This document shows, piece by piece, positions 20,746 to 28,984 of a DNA stretch of 64,000 nucleotides (the stretch's first letter is position 1; every line of letters starts with the position of its first letter). The position numbers and the translations under genes are program-made. The notes under the pieces were generated by a model that saw only the letters and a list, made by a program, of their open reading frames with translations, was not told the origin of the DNA and made no database searches. This DNA is from Trematomus loennbergii (lineage: Eukaryota; Chordata; Actinopteri; Perciformes; Nototheniidae), in contig JAAOOA010000143.1 in NCBI GenBank assembly GCA_012861695.1, positions 62,501-126,500 on the forward strand. Reading direction: 5' to 3'.

Positions 20746-21172
20746 CCCTGGATGAAATATTTTTTAGTTTTTTTTGTTTTTAGCCCAGTTTTGGCCACAG
20801 CGTTGCCTGGAGGATAGGACCGAGATATGACAGACTCTCTGGCCGCCTCACAAGTCACTATTGTCGGACACTTTCTTTGCTTTACCCCGGTTCTATCACT
20901 CTTTCCTCCTTTGACCATACAACCCGTTTCCTGCTGGGGTGGTGCCTGGTTCCGGGGTACCCCAAACCCTCTCATGGTCGGGGCACCATGTATGGATGCA
21001 TCGGACCCAATGTTGCCATCACCAGCCCCGCGTTGGTGCGGAAGTGGGACCATCTGACCCGGTGGTAACCCAATACTTCCCTTCGTCCATGCACCATGAA
21101 TTGATGCATCGGACCCAGTGTCGCAACCACCGCTCACGCTAACGCATATAAACGGAGAACTATAACATCATT
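20746..21172 (+). promoter_or_regulatory. Presumed upstream region of the recombinase gene
   Basis: About 430 bases between the last array and the start codon region. ACGCATATAAACGGAG near 21142-21157 contains a TATAAA-like box 15-35 bases before the gene's first Met codons. Two copies of a CACCATGNATTGATGCATCGGACCCA-like phrase (20986 and 21091) flank it. Promoter function is inferred only. Confidence 0.35.
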
Positions 21173-23666
21173 TTGATCAAATTCATTATGTGTGTTTCAG
21201 TAAGGATGTCATCTGAATGCCCGGTGTGCAGACTCTTCTATCTGGCATTGAACAAACACCTTAAGCACAAGCATGCAGTGCGGAACTTGGAGGAGAGGGG
21301 AATCCTCCTGAAAATAGCCAGTGGAAGGATAAATGTTCGGACCAAACCCTGTCCCATCGCTGGGTGTTCGTACGCTGGGAAGAGACTGGACCGTCATGTA
21401 AAACATGACCACCCTGAGTTGTCCCGACATGAGGCACAGCAGGTCATGGCAAGGCTGAAGCATAGTGTGGCACTGCAGTTGCTCCATGACCTCCGTGAGA
21501 CTAACCCCATCATTGGAATGGCTACATCATTGGATATAGACAATGAGGGGGAATACCCCGGGCACCCTCCACCCTTCTCCCCACATACCGAGTGTGACAA
21601 CGAGGACTGCAGGCAGGTGATGCTGGAAAATGTGGCATTGAGGGCTCAGAAGGATGCCCTCAATGATGAGGTGAAGACCCTGCGCTCCAGGCTGAAAAAG
21701 GAGCTAAAACCCAGGAAGCAGAGTGCTGCTGTTCTTGAGGAAGAGGACGAATGTATACGATTTAAGGGCCTGGCAATCCCAAGTACCTCCGGCATAAACA
21801 CAGTAGCCTCAGGCAGCAATACCCCTGTGAAGACCCCGGTGAAGACTGTCATGCAGTCCCCAGTAACCTCCGGTAGCGGGACCCCTGTGAAGACCCCGGT
21901 GAAGACTGTCATGCATTCCCCAGTAACCTCCGGTAGCGGGACCCCTGTGAAGACCCCGGTGAAGACTGTCATGCATTCCCCAGTAACCTCCGGTAGCGGG
22001 ACCCCTGTGAAGACCCGGTGAAGACTGTCATGCATTCAGTAACCTCCGGTAGCGGACCCTGTGAGGAGCCCGTGAAGACTGTCATGCTTGCAGTAGCCTC
22101 CGGTGGAAGAGACCGGTAAGAACCCTGTGAAGAGCCAGTGAAGACTGTAATTACAGTAGCCTCCGGTAGCGAGACCCTGTGAAGCCCAGTGAAACTGTCA
22201 TATTACAGTTTCCTCCGGTAGCGAGACCCTGTGAAGACCCGGTGGAAACTGTCATGTTTGCAGTAGCCTCCGGTAGCGAGACCCCTGTGAAGACCCCGGT
22301 GGAAACTGTCATGTTTGCAGTAGCCTCCGGTAGCGAGACCCCTGTGAAGACCCCGGTGGAAACTGTCATGTTTGCAGTAGCCTCCGGTAGCGAGACCCCT
22401 GTATGCCGGAAGACCCGTGCCTCTAAGCTGGCTAATGACTTGCCCTCTCCCTCAAATTACTGGTCCACTGGGTGTGGACGGGGGAATACCATGCGTGAAA
22501 TCACGTTGCCTAGAAGCATGGAGGCGTACCTTCAGACATACTTGGATCATTGTTTGGGTGTCGCTCCGACAGTAAAACAGAAAGACAATGTTGTGTCGAA
22601 GATCAGCCGGATAAAGAACTTCATAGTATACATGGCCCATGGTGTTAACCGCCTGTCAGACTGGCTGTTCCTAAGAAACATGAAGATGATCCGTGGCTGG
22701 AGCGAGTATATTGTAAAGCCGGGCCGGGCAGTCACAACATCAGAGTTCTTCCTGAAGAATGTGCACCAGTTCATGGGGTACATGTCTGAGTCAAAGCCCC
22801 GGGGGTGCAAGCTCACCCAGTCTGATATGACCCACATAATGAGAGAGGTGAAAGCCAACATGAAACACTTGAATAAGGCAGTCACTCTACATCAGTTTAA
22901 GGTGAAGAGGAACAAACTGGATCGTCTGCCGAGCCAGGCGGAGCTTCTCGCCGCCATGGCGGCCGCTGAGAAGCGCATCCCGGAGCTCCTCGACCTGATG
23001 GCCGGCACGCCGACCTCAACCACCCAGAAGCTTCTCTATGGCTATCTCACCCTCCATTGGAGCCTCCTGTATGGCCACCGTACGGGCGTGTACGCAAACA
23101 TGAAAAACAGTGAGGTCTTAGAGGCAGCCATAAGGGGAACTGCTGAGGGCTACATCATCCATGTGCAGGATCACAAGACGGCCAAGACATATGGCGAAGC
23201 ACAGCTGGCGCTTACAGTAGAGGAGTTTAGCTGGGTCATGCGGTGGATGGGGATTAAAAAGGTATTGCTGGGTCCTCAGAATGAATTCTTCCTTTTCACA
23301 AGGGGGAATCGGGCCTCCAAGAACCTGAACGCTCACTTGAAGAGGGCATGGGCTGATGCTGGGCTAGAAACAGCCGTCACCTTCACAATCCTGCGCACTG
23401 CCCTGGCTGACAATATCAAGCATCACCAAGATCCAGAAAGCCGGTCGATTCTCGCCAGGTTTATGTGTCACGACGTAACCACGGCGGACCGGTTCTACGC
23501 GAATGCGCCGGGAATAAAGGAGGCATTGAGAATCCGCTCCATGTTCAGGGCGTCATCAGATGCGGCAGCAGCTGCATCATCATCAGAAGGATGTCTACCG
23601 CTGTCAGATGGGGAGACCTCCGAAGAGGGCTGCTATAACAGTACTGCTCCATCATCTTCATCCTGA
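21173..23666 (+). CDS. Zinc-finger / tyrosine recombinase protein (Crypton-like), frame broken in linker
   Basis: The first half (21173-22021; the likelier start is the Met before SSECPVCRLFY near 21206) has two C2H2-like fingers: CPVCRLFYLALNKHLKHKH and CPIAGCSYAGKRLDRHVKHD. A coiled coil (RQVMLENVALRAQKDALNDE) and a 20-residue repeat (GSGTPVKTPVKTVMHSPVTS) follow. The frame is lost at about 22012, where a CCCC run has CCC, and resumes by 22179. The second half ends in a recombinase domain. In the 22179 frame R301 (GHRTGVY), K333 (DHKTAK), R406 (ILRTAL), H431 (CHDVT) and Y440 (RFYA) are spaced 32, 73, 25 and 9, close to Cre and lambda integrase. Thr403 replaces the usual His/Lys of HxxR. A Ser-rich tail ends at 23666. 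The likely role is cutting and joining the element's DNA in the nucleus. Confidence 0.8.
21820..22400 (+). repeat. 60-bp and 54-57-bp coding repeats in the recombinase linker
   Basis: Perfect 60-bp units start near 21821, 21881 and 21941, encoding a Thr/Pro/Val-rich 20-residue block with possible proline-directed phosphorylation sites (TPVKTPVKT). After 22020 the units become ragged, with base losses in nearly every copy. They then reform as 57-bp units (VMFAVASGSETPVKTPVET) up to 22400. Confidence 0.93.
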
Positions 23667-23880
23667 TGGGTCATTGGAGCGGCAGCAGCAGCGGAAGCGG
23701 AAGCGGGAGGGAAAGAGGCCAATGAAGTCGGGACCGGGGCTGGTTGACACTCCTGATGATGGGGCAGGGGCCGTGGACTCAACCTGTTTGCCCTGGTGCA
23801 CCGTAAGAATTAGACGCCTTTGGTCCCCTGAATCCCGCTAAACATTGTGAATATGTATACCGTGTATATAATTATTATTA
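23667..23880 (+). other. 3' flank of the recombinase gene
   Basis: The region just after the stop is GC-rich (CGGCAGCAGCAGCGGAAGCG) and then turns AT-rich (TATATAATTATTATTATAAT). An overlapping + frame (23560-23841) is rich in Arg and Lys, but I cannot support it as coding. Confidence 0.4.
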
Positions 23881-24500
23881 TAATCCTGTGTATACATTTT
23901 GTAAATAGTACAATATCTCCAGGGCGCATAACTGCACTTTACAAGCCAGGGAAGGTGCCAGAATCCTGGGCATACATTTTGTTAATAGTGCAACACCTCC
24001 AGGGCGCATAACTGCACTTTACAAGCCAGGGAAGGTGCCAGAATCCTGGGCATACATTTTGTTAATAGTGCAACACCTCCAGGGCGCATAACTGCATTTA
24101 CAAGCCAGGGAAGGTGCCAGAATCCTGGGCATACATTTTGTTAATAGTGCAACACCTCCAGGGCGCATAACTGCACTTTACAAGCCAGGGAAGGTGCCAG
24201 AATCCTGGGCATACATTTTGTTAATAGTGCAACACCTCCAGGGCGCATAACTGCACTTTACAAGCCAGGGAAGGTGCCAGAATCCTGGGCATACATTTTG
24301 TTAATAGTGCAACACCTCCAGGGCGCATAACTGCATTTACAAGCCAGGGAAGGTGCCAGAATCCTGGGCATACATTTTGTTAATAGTGCAACACCTCCAG
24401 GGCGCATAACTGCACTTTACAAGCCAGGGAAGGTGCCAGAATCCTGGGCATACATTTTGTTAATAGTGCAACACCTCCAGGGCGCATAACTGCACTTTAA
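23881..24500 (+). repeat. 80-bp array with 80/79/80 higher-order pattern
   Basis: Eight copies of CTGCACTTTACAAGCCAGGG-containing units at spacings 80, 79, 80, 80, 79 and 80. The 79-bp unit (CTGCATTTACAAG, one base shorter) recurs every third copy. A related last unit recurs alone at 26370-26505. Confidence 0.95.
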
Positions 24501-24840
24501 AACGTAGGTTAAGAAATTTAGTAGTACTGTTATAGCAGCAGTAGTACGTGTAAATAGTTGATGTTTTAGTCTGTGTGTACTGTCATTTTTGTTACTGCAA
24601 CGTGTAAATAGTTGATGTTTTAGGGTGTGTGGTTGATGTTTTAGGGTGTGTGTTCAAATAAAATTAAAAATTAAAAAAAAACAATAACCTTGATGGTTAC
24701 CAGGGGCAGATAAAGTGCCACTTTCCATCAGCACCGGGGTGCTGAACCCTGTGATGAGCGCTCAAGTGTTGGCGGAGGAGGTGTAAGCCAGAGGAGGGTG
24801 AACAAAAGTTAAAGTGTTTGAACCTCCAGCCCAGAAGGGG
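24501..24840 (+). other. Spacer between arrays with A-rich run
   Basis: GTGTAAATAGTTGATGTTTTAG is present twice and GGTTGATGTTTTAGGGTGTG follows. AATAAAATTAAAAATTAAAA at 24658 could serve as a poly(A) signal for the recombinase transcript. CACCAGGGGCA-type phrases from 24700 are the first diverged copy of the next array. Confidence 0.5.
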
Positions 24841-25290
24841 GGGGTGTGCCGTGAAGAAGGCCGACTATGGATGCTGATGGGCGGACATAGAAGCACCACA
24901 AAATCCACCCCCTTTAGGGTCACCAGGGGCACGAGAATACCCTCAACAGAAGGGGTGGTGGTGCCGTGAAGAAGGCCGACTATGGATGCTGATGGGCGGA
25001 CATAGAAGCACCACAAAATCCACCCCCTTTAGGGTCACCAGGGGCACGAGAATACCCTCAACAGAAGGGGTGGTGGTGCCGTGAAGAAGGCCGACTATGG
25101 ATGCTGATGGGCGGACATAGAAGCACCACAAAATCCACCCCCTTTAGGGTCACCAGGGGCACGAGAATACCCTCAACAGAAGGGGTGGTGGTGCGTGAAG
25201 AAGGCCGACTATGGATGCTGATGGGCGGACATAGAAGCACCACAAAATCCACCCCCTTTAGGGTCACCAGGGGCACGAGGTTCTGGTGGG
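24841..25290 (+). repeat. 115-bp tandem array
   Basis: Four copies (GTGAAGAAGGCCGACTATGG at 24851, 24966, 25081, 25195) with AGAAGCACCACAAAATCCAC and GGGTCACCAGGGGCACGAG. One copy lacks a C before GTGAAG. Confidence 0.95.
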
Positions 25291-25379
25291 TGTGAATACC
25301 TGTGTTTAGTCCGTGGGGGAGTGCTTAAGTGGGGGCCCGGGGACTCAGGTGTGCAAGGTTATGGAGGTCCCACTGTTAT

Positions 25380-26200
25380 GGGGACATGCTGGAGGTCATG
25401 AGTCCGTCCTTCGGGGCTCTGTGAGCGGGCACAGACAGGTGATTTTCCCCTGGTCTCTCCTGGAGCTGTGAAATGCACAGAGTCCCACTGTTAGGGCCAT
25501 CCTGGAGGTCTCTAGTCCGTCTTTCGGCTCTGTGAGCGGGCAAAGAGGTGATTTTCCCCTGGTCTCTGCTGGAGCTGTGAAATGCACAGAGTCCCACTGT
25601 TAGGGATCCATCCTGGAGGTCATGAGTCCGTCTTTCGGTGCTCTGTGAGCGGGCAAAAAGAGGTGATTTTCCCCTGGTCTCTGCTGGAGCTGTGAAATGC
25701 ACAGAGTCCCCTGTTAGGGAGCCATCCTGGAGGTCTAGTCCGTACTTTCGGTGCTCTGTGAGCGGGCAGAGAGAGGTGATTTCCCCCTGGTCTCTCCTGG
25801 AGCTGTGAAATGCACAGAGTCCCACTGTTAGGGAGCCATCCTGGAGGTCTATGAGTCCGTCTTGTGCTCTGTGAGCGGGCAGAGAGAGGTGATTTTCCCC
25901 TGGTCTCTCCTGGAGCTGTGAAATGCACAGAGTCCCACTGTTAGGGAGCCATCCTGAGGTCTCTAGTCCGTCTTCGGTGCTCTGTGAGCGGGCAGAGAGA
26001 GGTGATTTCCCCCTGGTCTCTCCTGGAGCTGTGAAATGCACAGAGTCCCACTGTTAGGGAGCCATCCTGGAGGTCATGAGTCCGTACTTTGGGGGTCTGT
26101 GAGCGGGCACAGACAGGTGATTTTCCCCTGGTCTCTCCTGGAGCTGTGAAATAACCAGAGTCCCACTGTTAGGGACTTCTGCTGGAGGTCTCCTGCATTT
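25380..26200 (+). repeat. 113-bp tandem array
   Basis: Seven to eight copies with CTGGAGCTGTGAAATGCACA, GTGAGCGGGCAGAGAGAGGT and TTTTCCCCTGGTCTCTCCTG at 109-115 bp spacing. Single-base gains and losses occur in most copies, so the minus-strand periodic frames change between copies and are not genes. Confidence 0.95.
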
Positions 26201-26505
26201 AAACAGATTCACCAGTTTCTAACAAGACTTTAGCCCTGATCAGAGCCCTGTTTTCTGGGTAAGACAGCGAGGTGCTGTACCCTGGGTGTCTGGCTCTCTG
26301 AGACCCTGCTAAAAGCAGTGTCTCTGCTGCCTGCATTTAAACAGATTCCACCAGTTTCTAACAAGACTTTACAACTGCACTTTACAAGCCAGGGAAGGGC
26401 CAGAATCCTGGGTATACATTTTGTAAATAGTGCAATACCTCCAAGGCGCATAACTGCACTTTACAAGCCAGGGAAGATGCCTGAATCCTGGGTAAACATT
26501 GTTTA
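26201..26505 (+). repeat. Duplicated CATTTAAACAGATTCACCAG segment and final 80-bp unit
   Basis: GCATTTAAACAGATTC-ACCAGTTTCTAACAAGAC occurs at 26197 and 26332. The second copy runs straight into CTGCACTTTACAAGCCAGGG units (26375 and 26454), returning to the 80-bp family. Confidence 0.85.
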
Positions 26506-26697
26506 ATTGTTTAAGTGTTTTTAAATGTATGGAAAGTGTTTTGTCTCTTTCAAACTCTCCCGTCATTGGCCAGATACATGGGGACTATTTTATATTCACT
26601 ATGACCGTTACTATTCCAGTGAGACGAAGTACGTCCAGTGACGGGAGTGATCCCATGTTAATTTTGTCCAAAAACCAGAGCATTCCCTCATCTTAGC

Positions 26698-26734
26698 CAG
26701 CGCCATATAGATAGATTCTATCTATATGGCGCTG
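26698..26734. mobile_element. 37-bp palindromic micro-element with 8-bp target duplication
   Basis: The sequence is a perfect inverted repeat with 18-base arms (CAGCGCCATATAGATAGA) and one central T. It is flanked by exact 8-bp direct repeats ATCTTAGC at 26690-26697 and 26735-26742. CAG...CTG ends and an 8-bp duplication fit hAT. The whole element is nothing but two terminal repeats. Confidence 0.85.
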
Positions 26735-26742
26735 ATCTTAGC

Positions 26743-27603
26743 TATCTCTTAGTGGAGGAAAACAATTGTGACATCACTTACGCGACTCTGGGATTTGTAG
26801 TCTTTCTAGTTGCATATTTTTCATAGTCTTATATTTCAACAGTTTTACGACAAACTGTGACTTTTTTGACATGGAAATGATTTTTTAAGATTGACAAACA
26901 TCATATGTGTAATTCATGGCTCAATTCAAACGGGATCCAAAGATACGTTTTCTCTCCCATTGACTTCAATGCATAATTTTTCCGAAATAAGGTCCCATGG
27001 ACCGGAAGTAGATGGGCGTGACTTCGCCACTCTATAGTGCCCACTGCCCACCAGCCACGCCCCGACACATGGGGTCACGCCGGCCAATCACAAAGCTTTG
27101 ATGCGTTCAAGTGCATTATTCTGGCACAGGAAGATTATGTTATAGGACATTAACGATAAAACAGAATATTGTTGTTCTATTTTTAGACACATCTCACGAT
27201 CGACTGGTTGGGCACCCCTGATGTAGTGCATAAGGCAATATCTCATTTTTAAGTGAGGGCAACAGCCCTTCATGTTCTTCTGCGTGAAACCCTCTGTGAG
27301 CATAGTTCGTATTTTCCCTCTAGTTTAGAGAAATATTATTTTGTCATGATATGTTTGTTCAGCAGTGTCAGTCAAGCCTCTAGTCCTAGTGCTATTAAGA
27401 CGCATCAGCAACACCAAGGGTATTGTTTTTCGCAGCCACAATGATACATAATAACATAACAAATAACAAAAGCCATTATTGAACTAACAACATGCAAACT
27501 ATTTTTGTGCAAATGGCAGATTTTTAGTAAATATGCCTTTATAACATCGGAAGACGATACATCACACAACATCTTTGTACGCCTTGTGGGTACACGGACC
27601 ATT
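26743..27603. other. No gene recognised; interspersed-repeat texture
   Basis: CCCATTGACTTCAATGCATAA at 26957 and CGACTCTGGGATTTGTAGTC at 26783 resemble phrases common in fish repeats. 26985-27080 is GC-richer. No coding or RNA feature is supported. Confidence 0.45.
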
Positions 27604-27624
27604 TAATTTATTTAATACGACATT

Positions 27625-28850
27625 ATGGGTTTTCCATGTCCTATTCATAATAGAGTAATCATTGCAATATTTAATAACAAAAGGTATACCAAAGCTTGGG
27701 CCTCCTCCAAGGAGGGAGTGGTCCAGTTTTTAGATATTAGACAAATAGAAGTGGATGAATATGTCAGAGCTCTGAGTAATATTATCCAAGTCAGTGGCGA
27801 GCCGTGAGCTTTATACCTAGGCCCTCTGACCCCCACCCCTTCCCTCGAAAAAAGAAAAAAAAAGAGTTATTACGTCACAGCGTATACTTCAGCGGAATAT
27901 CAAAACAACGGCCAGGGTGCAAAACGCATCAATGACAGCGACCCTCTACCACACAAAACAACACCTGTGAACCCAATTTGTGTTCTTTGACATTGAAAAT
28001 GATATTGCATTGTGTTTGTTACTTTCGTTGCAGTTGTATGTCTTAAGTGTAATTTGGCATGCTTTTATTTTGAAGGCGAGTTCACGCTGTTGACAGGAAG
28101 TTGTTGTTGCTATGGAAACAAGAAAAGTTTCACAGCGGGCGGAACTTGTCATAATGTCCGCGATAATAAAACCCACCATTTAGAGGGAAGATATGATTGG
28201 TCAATTGTACTGTCATTTGACATTACTCTCTCGTTCAGTTACTATAGCAACCCTCTGTGAATTGCAGAGAGGGCCAGACGAGCTTCTTTCATGTAACCCC
28301 TACATTCAAACAGAGAATGAACACAGCAGATTCGAAGGATTTATTTCTTTGGAAATGTTATTTTAAATACAATTAAATCAAGTTTTTTTTCGGTAAAACT
28401 AATGAAAAAATATAACAAAAATATATTAAAAAAATTATATTTAAAAAAAATATTATTTTTTTTTAATGTTTTTAAATATTATTTTTTTGGAATATCTTAG
28501 GCCCTCACAGAGGGCCTAGAGGGCCCTGACGGCTCGCCACTGATCCAAGTTTTGTCTACACAGGCTAGGAAAAACCAACAGACACACCAGAAGAGACTCC
28601 TGTTCGGCCAGGTGATTGGGTGAGGGGTGAAAGTTCACAAAACACAGTGGGCTGATCCCCGGTGGTCGGAACCGTGACAAGTTGTACGAACTTCACACAT
28701 GCTCCGGTTTAAAGTAAAGAAAAAAGGAGCAAATTGGCACCACCTCACACATTGTCAACCTTCACTGGCAACTTCCAGAGAAGTATTGGAAGCTAGGACT
28801 GATTTGGCAGAGCTGGAACAAAACAATAAATAGAAATAAGATTAAGATAG
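27625..28850 (+). pseudogene. Retrovirus-like integrase C-terminal fragment, split by hAT copy 2
   Basis: Before the hAT insertion the frame reads MGFPCPIHNRVIIAIF... to EYVRALSNIIQ. After the insertion, sequence at 28551-28840 includes RPGDWVR, a WADPRW motif, VVRTSHM and NWHHLTHCQPS. The PGDWV / W-DPRW / TSH / HHLTHC order is that of the C-terminal domain of retroviral-type integrases, the end of pol. The fragment has an internal frame slip and a stop, so it cannot be functional. No protease, RT or envelope was recognised nearby. It is an old genomic copy in which the flanking 8-bp duplication shows the hAT landed later. Confidence 0.6.
27792..28542 (-). mobile_element. hAT-type non-autonomous element, copy 2
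   Basis: It has the same family ends as copy 1 (CAGTGGCGAGCCGTGAGC and CTGACGGCTCGCCACTG) in the opposite orientation, with target duplication ATCCAAGT at 27784-27791 and 28543-28550. The 751-bp length versus 716 bp for copy 1 is due mostly to A/T runs near one end. The shared interior makes these two copies recent relatives. Confidence 0.93.
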
Positions 28851-28984
28851 CAACAGCTCAAAGACGAATTGTCTTTAGATGTTTATAGATTGCACACTAA
28901 AGTGAAAACCTATTTTTTTTTGTTTTACACCTGAAAAAGAGTCCAACGTTTTGTTTCTATTTTTGTATATGTTATTTTTGTACT

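Larger units (their letters stand above)
17764..26505 (+). mobile_element. Candidate tyrosine-recombinase element with tandem-array flanks
   Basis: This block holds one protein gene (21173-23666) that encodes a tyrosine recombinase, and on both sides long tandem arrays of unrelated units found nowhere else in the window. The upstream edge has a 125-nt imperfect palindrome (17935-18059). The downstream edge is marked by a final unit of the 80-bp array at 26370-26505, after three other arrays. No terminal inverted repeats or target duplication were found, which is normal for Crypton-type elements. Eukaryotic tyrosine-recombinase elements known from vertebrates are Cryptons and DIRS/Ngaro; no reverse transcriptase is seen here, so Crypton-like is the nearer fit. 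The exact borders are a guess. Confidence 0.55.

Noticed and set aside
20193..21137. 314-residue minus-strand frame with repeated blocks
   Set aside because: It spans the 141-bp array, whose length is divisible by three, and has no recognisable domain or start context.
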